Source: Ornithodoros turicata (Eukaryota; Arthropoda; Arachnida; Ixodida; Argasidae). Taken from it: 64,000 nt of DNA. Position numbers and translations under genes: made by a program. Position 1 is the stretch's first letter. Each line of letters begins with the position of its first letter. Location: positions 10,329,187 through 10,393,186 of the forward strand of contig NC_088206.1 of NCBI RefSeq assembly GCF_037126465.1, read 5' to 3'. Under the pieces are notes generated by a model, which was given only the letters and a program-made list of their open reading frames with translations, was not told the origin of the DNA and did no database searches. Positions 55,301-56,861 of this stretch are shown in pieces.

Positions 55301-56330
55301 TGTTCTGCGCTGACGTTCTAACAAATGGACTTCAGTCAATGCAGCAGAAAGTGTTTGCACCGAATGGTCGTTGGGAAGAAACCCCTAAGGGATGGGTGTC
55401 TTAATTGTAAAATTGCCTTTCCATCTCCCCATTCATTTCAATTCCGTATTTCATTCATTCTGCCGTTCAATTAGTTATTTCTTTTGATGAAGCGACGTGG
55501 TCCGTCGAGTAAATTGAGACAGACGTATGAATTCATTCTCTTCATTCAACACCCAATGTATATAGAAGCCGTGAAAATATCAGAGCACTGTAACGCAGGT
55601 TGCGACGTTTGCTGTGAACAGAGTAGAATAAATCAAGCAATAGCAGGTTCATACGTCAAAATAGCATCATTTTTCAGCACGCGCAAGAAGGCGAGTCAGC
55701 TCTACGAAGTGGACAAGACAGACTCGAAACCTGCAATGAAGCTTGTATTAAAGCTTCACTGCTAGCCTTTTAGTCTAGCTGTCCTTGTCCGCCTCGAAAA
55801 GTTTCTAGTTCTTTAGTTTCGCATTTTTCGAATACGAAAAAGAAGAAAAAACCTCCTATGCTTCCTCAAACTCAAGTAAAAGATGCCATTTTCACATTAT
55901 TTCTGTGTAGGCGTTAGGCACACTCTGCACGGTTATTTGCCGAAATAATCACACCCTCTTTGCTACCCGCAGCAGAAAGGCCCAAAGGGTGAAGAACACT
56001 GAAAACGTCGAAGTGAACCGAAACATCGAGAAGGACACGGCAACTGTCATGTCGTTCTCGCGCCTAGCACTTGAGGCTGCTGAAGCCAACAGCAATACCT
56101 ACAGCAACGGGCCAGGCGTGAGGCACAACCCCAACGGACTGGTGACCTTCGCAGCCAATCCGCAACCCATTTACGCCAACGTCACCGTCAACGGGCAGAG
56201 CCTGTCACCTTCGAACGGCACCGCCAGAAACGGTGCCCGCAGCAACGGAGCACCGCCGCCGCCGAACGCGCCACCGCGGCAACACAGGAACGGACATATC
56301 TCTTCATCAATGCAAAGTCACGACGTGTGA
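1192..56330 (+). CDS. fw: furrowed-like selectin receptor (FTP-CTLD-10xCCP-TM), 17 exons, 5' partial
   Basis: Seventeen exons join into one open frame of 962 residues plus a stop, after a leading partial codon. Domain order is the end of an FTP/fucolectin domain, a C-type lectin domain, ten CCP (Sushi) modules, a short stalk, one membrane segment and a cytoplasmic tail of about 120 residues. This order is known for Drosophila furrowed, a selectin-like adhesion molecule linked to eye and bristle development and planar polarity; orthology is inferred. Coding segments: 1192-1314, 2621-2911, 2986-3135, 8273-8449, 14809-14988, 17102-17275, 22572-22751, 24108-24281, 29504-29683, 31466-31663, 39584-39763, 41940-42116, 48450-48629, 48722-48769, 49429-49476, 49628-49700, 55973-56330. 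All splice sites are AG/GT and phases agree at every junction, which is strong support for the model. The signal peptide and most of the FTP domain must lie upstream of the window. Type I topology with an extracellular N terminus is expected. Confidence 0.9.
1315..1700. other. intron sequence without recognised features
   Basis: Continuation of the intron after the FTP exon. No repeat, RNA or coding signal is recognised here. Confidence 0.4.
1701..2435. repeat. dispersed repeat, copy 1 (partner at 42965-43555)
   Basis: Blocks such as ATCGCATCCGTTGCCGTCGA, the stretch around GGATGTTGAGAG and the end block around CGGTCTCATACACAC recur in the same order and orientation at 42965-43555. This marks a dispersed element of about 0.6-0.7 kb. 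It contains a nested palindrome at 1899-2021. No coding potential resembling a transposase was seen; class unknown. Confidence 0.6.
1899..2021. repeat. nested palindromes inside dispersed repeat
   Basis: GATGACGAAGACGTGCCTCT (from 1899) pairs with its complement at 1946-1967 over 22 bp. CTGCCGTGCCAGCGCCGTAG (from 1917) pairs with 2000-2021 over 22 bp. The two stems overlap and would be mutually exclusive folds. Both are perfect. Confidence 0.75.
2621..2911 (+). CDS. fw: fw exon: N-terminal two thirds of C-type lectin domain
   Basis: Acceptor TCTCGTTCAG (ends 2620) and donor GTAAGG (2912). The exon encodes the first three CTLD cysteines (in RCGN, RKCYEF and DYCQARGG), the helix-2 stretch ISAELERRK, and the WMGASRR segment at the WIGL position, ending in GWFWVNG. 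Three cysteines here and three in the next exon fit a long-form CTLD with an extra N-terminal disulfide. An N-linked site NLT is visible. The last codon is split with the next exon across a 74-bp intron. Confidence 0.9.
2986..3135 (+). CDS. fw: fw exon: C-terminal third of C-type lectin domain (ligand loop)
   Basis: The exon follows a 74-bp intron (acceptor TTCTTATAG) and ends at a GTAAGT donor (3136). It carries the long-loop region: FLWADDQPNNYNGQQNC, then WRWNDVTCD and PWICQY. The WND motif and the last three cysteines are intact. The EPN/QPD sugar-selection motif is QPN here, and the acidic residue usually found shortly before the cysteine (E in EDC-type loops) is glutamine. Calcium or sugar binding may therefore differ from classical mannose or galactose lectins (inference). 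Confidence 0.9.
3368..4105 (-). mobile_element. non-LTR retrotransposon (LINE) 3' end, degenerate
   Basis: On the minus strand, bases 4105 to about 3853 encode a decayed C-terminus of a LINE ORF2 with the zinc-finger pattern CPTCGAMANTQHILMEC followed by an in-frame TAA. Downstream on that strand is a long pyrimidine-rich 3' UTR. It appears as an almost pure GA tract on + at 3440-3720. The tail contains GGAATAGCAAGCCGACCTTC and a C run near 3371-3381. The same tail recurs at 25695-25800, 27290-27420 and 49960-50060. Confidence 0.75.
3440..3725. repeat. purine-rich microsatellite (GA/GAAA)n
   Basis: About 285 bases of nearly uninterrupted A and G on the + strand, in irregular AAGAAAAGG-type units. 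It lies within the 3' UTR of the minus-strand LINE end. The long lysine/arginine/glutamate and Phe/Ser/Leu open frames here are artefacts of this composition. Confidence 0.85.
4106..5494. other. fw intron sequence, no supported gene
   Basis: Mostly AT-rich intron. No exon with CCP or other recognised pattern, no clear terminal repeats. The short open frames lack recognisable domains. Confidence 0.4.
5495..6310. mobile_element. DNA transposon-like element with GGGAGTTTTA termini, TTA target duplication
   Basis: Ends GGGAGTTTTACAATAGCG (5495) and CGCTATTCTAAAACTCCC (to 6310) are inverted repeats with one mismatch, flanked on both sides by TTA. A 3-bp TTA duplication is typical of PIF/Harbinger elements, so a non-autonomous relative is suggested (inference). 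The 816-bp interior contains open frames of up to 145 codons with no recognised transposase motif. Confidence 0.6.
6824..6918. repeat. LINE-tail-like repeat with TTGA run, plus (ATT)n
   Basis: ATTGATTGATTGGTAAAAGA followed by ATGGAG-type sequence matches repeats at 55040-55140 (+) and, in reverse, 23862-23936 and 39060-39130. An (ATT)7 microsatellite lies at 6898-6918. Confidence 0.55.
7497..7800 (-). mobile_element. LINE ORF2 C-terminal fragment and tail
   Basis: On the minus strand the segment encodes SSPAHQCRALRSLVAFMQDT followed by GLLEEPN. It parallels a second LINE fragment in this window (47345-47430: PSPAHQRSAPKALLTFLDTI). It ends in a (GTT)n-type 3' tail (ACAACAACAACAATAAA on +, 7505-7523). 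It is 5'-truncated and non-functional. Confidence 0.65.
7929..8056. repeat. foldback/MITE-like inverted repeat
   Basis: GTTAACATTGCCTTGA (7929) and its complement ending at 8056 bound two arms of about 54 bp separated by about 20 bp. The arms carry CAGGACGA and CGTCTCGTCCTG motifs. It lies 216 bp upstream of the CCP1 exon. Confidence 0.8.
8273..8449 (+). CDS. fw: fw exon: CCP/Sushi module 1
   Basis: One complete CCP module: four cysteines (NCGSP, AYECP, RRCAN, ACKC), the late tryptophan (GFWTD) and an NST glycosylation site. Acceptor CGCGTCTTTTCAG ends at 8272; donor GTAGGT starts at 8450. Phase 1 on both sides, so the module could be skipped without breaking the frame. It is separated from the lectin exons by a 5.1-kb intron full of repeats. 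Confidence 0.9.
8450..10015. other. fw intron sequence with a 25-bp poly-G run
   Basis: No exon or known element is recognised. A run of 25 G lies at 9948-9972 and a poly-A at 9838-9852. Long G runs recur across the window (10810, 25004, 25705 on + and C runs at 38737, 43726, 59803, 59840); their lengths may be unreliable. Confidence 0.5.
10016..10493. mobile_element. foldback element with 174-bp arms and flanking 15-bp direct repeat
   Basis: Arms 10028-10201 and 10270-10443 are near-perfect inverted copies around a 68-bp loop. They share CCGATATTTCGAACAGAGAC, GGGTTGGGTGTGACGTG and GGGTCCGTACGGG. The direct repeat TGCTCTGTTATCTAG occurs at 10016-10030 and 10479-10493, just outside or at the ends of the arms. 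No coding capacity; mobilised in trans if at all. Confidence 0.8.
10748..11010 (+). repeat. dispersed repeat, inverted partner at 43590-43862
   Basis: Shares TTGAGCTGTG, a G run, GGT(T/C)ACCT and the block around CGTTCTTTCGCAGGA(G/A)TTC with the reverse complement of 43590-43862. In this copy the sequence just before it holds a CRE-like GTGACGTCA and a TATATA-like stretch (10705-10757), so it may be a solo LTR or internal promoter fragment. The class is uncertain. Confidence 0.5.
11011..14423. other. fw intron sequence, no supported gene
   Basis: About 3.4 kb with no exon matching the CCP pattern. Short microsatellites only, such as a CAACAA run at 12631-12648. Open frames of up to 137 codons (minus, 13399-13812) have no recognised domain. 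Confidence 0.4.
14424..14525. repeat. imperfect MITE copy (AACCCCGCGGCTAGGG type)
   Basis: TGTATATTGAAAACCCCG at the left and CGGGGTTTTTAATATGCA at the right are imperfect inverted ends. Interior and ends resemble the near-perfect hairpin element at 45872-45975, so this is a diverged relative. It lies about 280 bp upstream of CCP2. Confidence 0.6.
14809..14988 (+). CDS. fw: fw exon: CCP/Sushi module 2
   Basis: Begins VDCGPLPDIDNGHV and ends RWSGAEPKCLC, with all four CCP cysteines, the tryptophan and an NYT sequon. Acceptor TGTTCTAG ends at 14808; donor GTAAGT starts at 14989. Phase 1-1. It matches CCP4, CCP6 and CCP10 in its VDCG or IDCG opening. Confidence 0.92.
14989..17101. other. AT-rich fw intron between CCP2 and CCP3
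   Basis: Strikingly AT-rich stretch, especially 15170-16000. It contains TCAAATCAAATCAAATGAAA (15168), similar to a LINE-tail motif seen at 27412-27425. No exon or complete element is recognised. Confidence 0.45.
17102..17275 (+). CDS. fw: fw exon: CCP/Sushi module 3
   Basis: Encodes NSCTDLSSPDSVVLD, then RYTCKQGHKLIG, an NTT sequon, RVCQLGGSWSGEEPLCKC. Four cysteines and the tryptophan are present. The opening lacks the usual CG-x-P and is slightly divergent. Strong polypyrimidine acceptor (CTTTTTTCTCTCCTAG, ends 17101) and donor GTGAGA at 17276. Phase 1-1. Confidence 0.92.
17750..18040 (-). mobile_element. tRNA-derived SINE, tail type A
   Basis: Read on the minus strand it starts ACCAGCGGCATGG, continues with GTTAAGGCGTTCCGCTCGT and carries the B box in GGTGGGTTCGAATGCTACC. 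It then runs through the CCCTGGGTTTTCC body to a tail ending in TAACACGAAATAAA. It is a diverged copy of the SINE at 31901-32200. A Ser/Leu-type tRNA head is inferred; the tick SINE family Ruka is also described as tRNA-Ser-derived. Confidence 0.8.
18041..20615. other. fw intron sequence, no supported gene
   Basis: No exon recognised. The minus-strand open frame of 173 codons at 19044-19565 has no domain I can name. Minor features are a CACA run at 18896-18906 and a (AT)n at 19261-19272. Confidence 0.4.
20616..21513. mobile_element. TA-flanked MITE with ~385-bp terminal inverted repeats
   Basis: Ends CAGGGTGTCCACGCTAAG and CTTAGCGTGGACACCCTG are flanked by TA on both sides, the Tc1/mariner hallmark. 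Left arm 20616-21001 and right arm 21129-21513 are inverted copies at high identity around a 127-bp centre. No transposase frame. A truncated terminus of the same family is seen near 115-136. Confidence 0.85.
21579..21720 (+). mobile_element. LINE ORF2 C-terminal fragment
   Basis: Encodes HEENCPVCASVENTEHILMH followed by CTRYAPQRVTL and ends at TAG (21718-21720). The CPVC...EH...C zinc-finger pattern is typical of the end of non-LTR retrotransposon polyproteins. About 60 bp lie between the MITE end and this fragment. It is 5'-truncated. Confidence 0.75.
22062..22086. repeat. (GA)n microsatellite
   Basis: AGAGAGAGAG run of about 25 bases, downstream of a LINE 3' region and 490 bp before CCP4. 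Confidence 0.9.
22572..22751 (+). CDS. fw: fw exon: CCP/Sushi module 4
   Basis: Encodes IDCGPPRVPDYASVD, RYTCQDNFTLVGND, RTCDDTGHWTNQEPSCE. All four cysteines and the tryptophan are present, with sequons NRT and NFT. Acceptor CTTCACGCAG ends 22571; donor GTGAGA at 22752. Phase 1-1. Confidence 0.92.
22752..24107. other. fw intron between CCP4 and CCP5
   Basis: Contains at 23862-23936 a minus-strand copy of the TTGATTGATTGAT repeat family (TAGCCAGTCCCGATTGG ... ATCAATCAATCAATCGG on +). The same family occurs at 6824, 39060 and 55040. Nothing else is recognised. Confidence 0.45.
24108..24281 (+). CDS. fw: fw exon: CCP/Sushi module 5
   Basis: Encodes ISCGEPDVPPGAYTDGD, VKYGCLPGHIMAGNV, RTCRKDGSWSGKPPTCVC. 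The complete cysteine and tryptophan pattern is present. The acceptor (CATTGCGCAG, ends 24107) has a weak polypyrimidine tract compared with the other exons, so inclusion may be regulated (inference). Donor GTGAGT at 24282. Phase 1-1. Confidence 0.9.
24512..24698. promoter_or_regulatory. cluster of four CACGTG E-boxes in intron
   Basis: CACGTG occurs at 24512-24517, 24546-24551, 24562-24567 and 24693-24698. The last is inside the 10-bp palindrome GTCACGTGAC, and the second and third lie in a duplicated AGCCACGTGACTCGGG unit. CACGTG is the core site for bHLH-type factors (MYC/MITF/USF or CLOCK/CYCLE). Regulatory use is inferred only. Confidence 0.4.
25001..25100. repeat. short copy of CGCCGTTGTTGGCC repeat (SINE tail B relative)
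   Basis: GGCTCGCCGTTGTTGGCC ... CGTCACGACTATAGC followed by poly-A matches copies at 32965-33060, 58840-58890 and, in reverse, 59003-59049. Preceded by a 15-bp G run. Confidence 0.6.
25697..25800 (-). mobile_element. LINE 3' tail fragment
   Basis: Minus-strand copy of the tail: on + it reads a G run, then GGAAAGGTCTGCCAAACAGA, GGTCGGCTTGCTATTC and an A/G-rich stretch. This matches the LINE end at 3368-3480. Confidence 0.65.
25801..27049. other. fw intron sequence, no supported gene
   Basis: No exon or element recognised. Confidence 0.35.
27050..27425 (+). mobile_element. LINE 3' tail fragment
   Basis: Plus-strand T-rich 3' UTR leading to GCGGAATAGCAAGCCGACGT, GACTGACCTTTCCCCTC, AATAAATATATCCCC and an ATCGAATCAAATCAA end. 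It is the same family as the minus-strand tails at 3368 and 25697 and the plus-strand tail at 49960. Confidence 0.65.
27426..29503. other. fw intron sequence with a short inverted repeat
   Basis: GTTAACTTGAAC at 28556-28567 and its counterpart GTTCAAGTTAAC at 28735-28746 bound a 190-bp imperfect inverted-repeat segment. The segment 28915-29060 shares GGTGTCTTGTAA with 48905-48918. No exon other than CCP6 at the end. Confidence 0.4.
29504..29683 (+). CDS. fw: fw exon: CCP/Sushi module 6
   Basis: Encodes VDCGRVPPILKGEVSYQ, an NGS sequon, ISYTCREGYHLNGMQ, RTCGEDGRWSGTPPKCE. It has the classic CCP pattern. Acceptor CGGTTTTCTGCAG ends 29503; donor GTACGT at 29684. Phase 1-1. Confidence 0.93.
29684..31465. 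other. fw intron between CCP6 and CCP7
   Basis: At 29985-30085 the phrase GGAATTTATTTTACAACA recurs about three times in an irregular tandem array. A short GA run lies at 30606-30622. Nothing else recognised. Confidence 0.45.
31466..31663 (+). CDS. fw: fw exon: CCP/Sushi module 7 (longest)
   Basis: Encodes IRCSPPEVPRNSTVVYGG, then an extended loop NDRSSAESFKIG, VQYRCVSGYIVEGES, RTCDSSGAWTGTPPSCI. At 198 bp it is about 20 bp longer than its siblings because of the loop between cysteines 1 and 2. NST sequon. Acceptor TATACCCACAG ends 31465; donor GTAAGT at 31664. Phase 1-1. An 8-kb intron follows that contains a CCP-like relic near 35.4 kb. Confidence 0.92.
31901..32200 (+). mobile_element. 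tRNA-derived SINE, tail type A (best copy)
   Basis: Starts ACCAGCGGTATGGCCGAGAG and has an A box at 31911-31928 and a B box GGTTCGAATCC at 31981-31991. It continues with CCCTGGGTTTTCCCGAAGAC, CCCCCTGAACTCGGCCCAGG and a tail GTGGCGCTAGCACGGAATAA. The head resembles a Ser/Leu-class tRNA. It is not a functional tRNA gene because no acceptor stem closes. Length about 300 bp. Confidence 0.85.
32786..33065. repeat. two SINE-tail-B-like copies in a row
   Basis: 32786-32945 holds GGTGGTGATGGCGAAAGGGC, then TCGTCGTTGTCGGCC, CACGACTGACGCCC and the SINE body piece CTGGGCCGACTTCTAAGGG. 32965-33060 is a second copy with CTTCCCGTTGTTGGCC and CGTCACAACTATAGC followed by an A-rich run. A similar copy lies at 34405-34595. 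Confidence 0.6.
33420..33735 (-). mobile_element. degenerate LINE ORF2 C-terminus
   Basis: Reading the minus strand, the segment around 33690-33725 gives a CxVRADLHHLLMDC-like pattern, the degraded zinc finger of a LINE polyprotein. It is followed by GC-rich coding-like sequence without an open frame. It has no intact ORF. Confidence 0.5.
34405..34595 (-). mobile_element. truncated SINE, tail type B
   Basis: On + it reads GGTGGTGACGGTGAAAGAGC, CGCCGTTGTCGGCGTCACAT, then the SINE body in reverse (CTGGGCCGACTTCTAGGGG, CCCAGGAAAAACCCCAGACA). The body matches 17860-17935, but the tail is unrelated to the tail A copies. The tRNA head is missing. Confidence 0.65.
35335..35490 (+). pseudogene. decayed CCP/Sushi exon relic
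   Basis: One frame opens LDCGFRHASLARG, like the VDCG starts of CCP2, CCP6 and CCP10. From about 35378 the next frame continues IVMYFIDRTQGGMTLG, then RYVFQCKTETNYMYGEGIR and a stop. This fits cysteines 1 and 2 of a CCP with the usual spacing and GS-type middle. The reading frame shifts once, and cysteines 3 and 4 and the tryptophan are absent. No good acceptor or donor flanks it. It lies between CCP7 and CCP8 on the gene strand, so a lost module is the simplest reading; chance similarity cannot be excluded. Confidence 0.45.
35500..36590. other. fw intron sequence, no supported gene
   Basis: No exon or element recognised. A T run lies at 36189-36205. Confidence 0.35.
36598..36669. repeat. 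near-perfect palindrome
   Basis: GTACAAGCTTTCGCGTGG (36615-36632) and CCACGCGAAAGCTTGTAC (36637-36654) are a perfect 18-bp inverted repeat with a 4-base spacer. Imperfect pairing continues outward to about 36598 and 36669. Confidence 0.85.
37365..37425. repeat. fragment of LINE 3' UTR tandem unit
   Basis: GGGTGTTTCATCGCCAGGGG and the following GCGACACTGTAGC match the repeated unit at 46800-47300 (TTTCATCGCCAGGGGCGATG). This is a single diverged copy. Confidence 0.5.
37960..38035. repeat. LINE tail end with perfect GC-rich palindrome
   Basis: ACATATTCCCCCCGCCCC (37993-38010), spacer GTTT, GGGGCGGGGGGAATATGT (38015-38032). The left half matches the AATAAACATAT-C-run end of the LINE tail family, so this looks like two tail ends facing each other. 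Confidence 0.75.
38040..39583. other. fw intron before CCP8
   Basis: Contains a C run at 38737-38749 and, at 39060-39130, a copy of the TAGCCAGTCCCGAGTGG ... AACCAATCAATCAACT repeat (minus orientation relative to 55040). No exon besides CCP8. Confidence 0.45.
39584..39763 (+). CDS. fw: fw exon: CCP/Sushi module 8
   Basis: Encodes VECGFPLPISNGHW, an NST sequon, VEYECDVNYQLDGAPR, LCLENGTWSGPEPLCL. All CCP signature residues are present, with a second sequon NGT. Acceptor TCAACCTTGCAG ends 39583; donor GTAAGT at 39764. Phase 1-1. Confidence 0.93.
40064..40342. mobile_element. foldback MITE with ~125-bp arms
   Basis: TACCGTTGGTAAGG at the left and CCTTATCAACGGTA at the right bound two long inverted arms. 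The best block is GATTGGTTCCGGTTGATACG (from 40134) opposite CGTATCAACCGGAACCAATC (ending about 40268). Centre about 40190-40215. It lies in the intron between CCP8 and CCP9. Confidence 0.75.
40343..41939. other. fw intron between CCP8 and CCP9
   Basis: Low-complexity pieces only: a T run at 40548-40560, GTGTGTGTGG near 40943 and repeated GTGTGTGGACAG at 41055-41085. No exon recognised before CCP9. Confidence 0.4.
41940..42116 (+). CDS. fw: fw exon: CCP/Sushi module 9
   Basis: Encodes VRCAKPQPKDGWTLIKF, VEYSCSPGYELEGLG, RVCQSNGLWSGDSPLCQ. Four cysteines and the tryptophan are present; no sequon. Acceptor CTTTCCTCAG ends 41939; donor GTAAGT at 42117. Phase 1-1. Confidence 0.93.
42404..42717. 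mobile_element. TA-flanked MITE with ~140-bp terminal inverted repeats
   Basis: Ends CAGGTTGGGACAAAAGTTTA and TAAACTTTTGTCCCAACCTG are perfect inverted copies flanked by TA at 42402-42403 and 42718-42719, as for Tc1/mariner-derived MITEs. Arms continue inward to about 42541 and 42572. No coding capacity. Confidence 0.88.
42965..43555. repeat. dispersed repeat, copy 2 (partner at 1701-2435)
   Basis: Contains CGTCGCATCCG, TTCATCACCGACAATGACGC, CAAGAGCAGCCGACGGATGT and, at its end, GAACATTACCGTATGGGTCT. All are in the same order as at 1701-2435. A SINE-tail-B piece (GGTGGTGGTGATGGTGAAAG, 43417) is inserted in this copy. Confidence 0.6.
43590..43862 (-). repeat. dispersed repeat, inverted partner of 10748-11010
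   Basis: Reverse complement shares CTTGAGCTGTG, a G run, GTCACCTACCCTCGTCGTTC and TTTCGCAGGAACTC with 10748-11010. Followed on + by AAACAAACAAACAAAC. Confidence 0.5.
43900..45871. other. fw intron sequence, no supported gene
   Basis: No exon recognised. Minus-strand open frames of 150 and 92 codons around 44639-45347 have no recognisable domain or splice context and are treated as chance. Confidence 0.35.
44348..44369. repeat. (CT)n microsatellite
   Basis: TCTCTCTCTCTC run of about 22 bases in the intron between CCP9 and CCP10. Confidence 0.9.
45872..45975. mobile_element. near-perfect hairpin MITE (39-bp arms)
   Basis: TGCATAATGTAAAAAACCCC (from 45872) and its complement ending at 45975 form 39-bp perfect arms (45872-45910, 45937-45975) around a 26-bp loop. 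A diverged relative lies at 14424-14525. The perfect arms suggest a recent insertion. Confidence 0.85.
46100..46252. repeat. inverted repeat, ~50-bp arms
   Basis: CCCAAGCAGCACAATG and GAAAGTCGAGTGCAATAG (46100-46150) pair with CTATTGCACTCGACTTTC and CATTGTGCTGCTTGGG (46203-46252) with few mismatches. MITE-like, no target duplication determined. Confidence 0.75.
46778..47437 (-). repeat. three tandem ~210-bp LINE 3' UTR units
   Basis: Units begin at about 46778, 46993 and 47203 with (AACAAC)n then TTTATTGCGAGATGATGCTT. Each carries TTTCATCGCCAGGGGCGATG, AATGAAATAATGAGC, AAAAGAGCTTTGGGGACAGA and GCGTTGGTGG. On the minus strand they lie just downstream of a LINE ORF2 end and each finishes in AATAAAGTTGTTGTT-like sequence. 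Confidence 0.85.
47340..47643 (-). mobile_element. LINE ORF2 C-terminal fragment
   Basis: On the minus strand it encodes RQANSPRCCHCGALVDLEHI and further LLGPYPSPAHQRSAPKALL (in two frames). The CxHCG...EHIL pattern is the end of a non-LTR retrotransposon polyprotein; the last finger cysteine is replaced and the frame is broken. Its 3' UTR is the tandem array at 46778-47437. Confidence 0.75.
47648..48181. mobile_element. DNA transposon-like element with CCGTAATTTCACGCG ends
   Basis: CCCGTAATTTCACGCGTA on the left and TACGCGTGAAATTACGG on the right are inverted. Next to them are repeated GCGGCTTATC blocks (47676-47740 and 48070-48150). Interior holds a minus-strand frame of 104 codons with no recognised transposase motif. 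Non-autonomous, class unassigned. Confidence 0.6.
48182..48449. other. intron sequence before CCP10
   Basis: Contains a (TA)n run at 48318-48333. Nothing else recognised. Confidence 0.4.
48450..48629 (+). CDS. fw: fw exon: CCP/Sushi module 10
   Basis: Encodes VDCGRPSVISNGRGLL, an NHT sequon, VEYECLHDFTLIGEP, KCMEDGMWSGQEPRCS. It is the last CCP before the stalk. Acceptor CATGTTACAG ends 48449; donor GTAGGC at 48630. Phase 1-1. The next exon is only 92 bp away. Confidence 0.93.
48722..48769 (+). CDS. fw: fw mini-exon: acidic stalk segment
   Basis: A 48-bp exon encoding DIPQVDLNEVEASDSN, an acidic, cysteine-free linker between CCP10 and the membrane. Acceptor TTCTATGTTACAG ends 48721; donor GTAAGT at 48770. 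Phase 1-1, so skipping keeps the frame. It is too short to find from an open reading frame alone; the splice sites, phase and joined frame support it. Confidence 0.75.
49429..49476 (+). CDS. fw: fw mini-exon: membrane-proximal stalk segment
   Basis: A second 48-bp exon encoding FNAKTGANAGSSKTV, a small-residue linker just outside the membrane. Acceptor TTTCTTGCGTTTCAG ends 49428; donor GTGAGG at 49477. Phase 1-1. Same length and phase as the preceding mini-exon. Confidence 0.72.
49628..49700 (+). CDS. fw: fw exon: transmembrane segment
   Basis: Encodes ISVAIGTCALLVIAIVIAIV followed by WMRT. This is a hydrophobic stretch of about 20 residues ending in an arginine stop-transfer signal, fitting a type I receptor. 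Acceptor TTATGTTCCCAG ends 49627; donor GTAAGT at 49701. It starts in phase 1 and ends in phase 2, matching the last exon. Confidence 0.88.
49894..50727. mobile_element. TA-flanked element with long inverted repeats and a nested LINE tail
   Basis: Ends CAGGGTCTTACCCTATAAAA and TTTTATAGGGTAGGACCGTG are flanked by TA (49892-49893 and 50728-50729). Inner arms such as TTCGAGGTGATTGAGCACCG (50154) and the complement around 50583-50607 are inverted copies. A LINE tail interrupts the left arm at about 49960-50060, so the MITE is older than that insertion. Confidence 0.8.
49960..50060 (+). mobile_element. LINE 3' tail nested in MITE
   Basis: GGGAATAGCAAGCCGGCGTG, GGCTGACCTTTCCCTTT and GCCAATAAATCCCCCCC match the tail family at 3368, 25697 and 27290. 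Confidence 0.7.
50730..51098. other. fw intron sequence, no supported gene
   Basis: Nothing recognised. Confidence 0.35.
51099..51235. repeat. short tandem array of ~21-26-bp GTGCCATCTGAATTAATCC units
   Basis: About six degenerate units, each starting (G/A)(T/C)GCCA(T/C)CTGAA or a variant and ending AATCC. Two to three units in inverse orientation occur at 52455-52508, the mirror end of the large foldback. Confidence 0.75.
51177..52508. mobile_element. 1.33-kb symmetric foldback with nine palindromic cores
   Basis: Outer arms about 51177-51415 and 52255-52508 are inverted copies; GTGCCATCTGAATTAATCCA occurs at left and its complement at right. Between them nine copies of a core AGCAGACGACA...TGTCGTCTGCT begin near 51403, 51507, 51610, 51737, 51838, 51941, 52043, 52148 and 52250, a period near 103 bp. 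Spacer sequence (GAATATCTTCTGACTGA, GTTAGAAGAGC) reads one way left of about 51840 and in reverse to the right, so the whole element is one large palindrome centred on core 5. No coding capacity. Confidence 0.85.
52509..53219. other. fw intron sequence with a SINE-tail-B fragment
   Basis: At 52905-52985 a fragment with ACGAACCGGCTTGCCGTTAA and GTCACGACTGTAGCC resembles the SINE tail B family. A short CTG run lies at 52901-52916. Nothing else recognised. Confidence 0.4.
53220..53420. repeat. inverted repeat element, ~60-bp arms
   Basis: GAGCATCTGTTTAATATA (53220) and ACTTTCGCGCCAGCAGAC pair with the complements near 53360-53420 (ATATTAAACAGATG, CTGCTGCACGAAAGT). About 78 bp separates the arms. 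MITE-like. Confidence 0.75.
53421..54549. other. fw intron sequence, no supported gene
   Basis: A minus-strand open frame of 116 codons (53774-54124) has several cysteines but no recognised domain, splice context or start signal. Left unassigned. Confidence 0.35.
54550..54905. repeat. degenerate CCTTTAATTAC array
   Basis: About 20 variants of CCTTTAATTA(C/G) or CTTTAATT, interspersed with palindromic TTACCGAAGGTAA and TTACCTTCGGTAA (54619, 54767). AT-rich degenerate satellite. Confidence 0.7.
55040..55140 (+). repeat. (TTGA)n-led dispersed repeat
   Basis: TTGATTGATTGATTGATTGA followed by TAAAAGAAAAAATGGAGATG and GGCTGGCTACTCCAGGACGC. It is the best copy of a family also at 6824, 23862 and 39060. 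Confidence 0.65.
55973..56330 (+). CDS. fw: fw terminal exon: cytoplasmic tail and stop
   Basis: After a 6.3-kb intron the exon continues in phase 2 with RKAQRVKNTENVEVNR, a basic juxtamembrane start. The tail is rich in asparagine and serine. It has NPQPIYANV, a single tyrosine in a YxN context that would suit a GRB2-type SH2 domain, and PPPPNAPPR, a class II SH3-like proline motif (both inferred). It ends HISSSMQSHDV with TGA at 56328-56330. The acceptor is a tandem CAGCAG at 55970-55975, so use of the second AG would remove one residue. Composition is more GC-rich than the flanking introns. Confidence 0.9.
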
Positions 56331-56861
56331 AGTGCCGGTATTACTGCGACCAGTTTTAAAGGAGGAATAACGTCGAACTGTGACGCAGTCGACGTATACG
56401 TGAACACTGTATTATGACTCGCGAGTGCGTGTATGTGTGTAACAGAGACTGGTGGTTTGTTGGCTCTGCGAAGCACAGCGAAGACGGCCATATTATTGAG
56501 AATGAGGAGTGTTGGGACTGATAGGTTTGTATACTGTGCCACGTGATGTGTATGTACATCTACCCGTATTTATGGTTGCGTATGGCGTTGAGTTCGGACG
56601 TTGAGAGAGGCGATTTTCTGTAAGCGAAAAACTGCTGGGGTACGTGGAGTATTTTAGTTTGATCGATTCAGGATGCACAAGAAGCTGCTTGAATCACATT
56701 ATAAAGAGAAGAAGAGAAATATTTTAGTCATATTCGGGGGACTAGGTGCATTGTCAGTAGCCACCACCATTAGTTCCCTTCAGGACTAGGTGCACGGAAG
56801 TTTATGCAGGGATTACGGACTATTTTCAGCGGTGGGGTGTACACTTCAGGGTCATGTGGTT

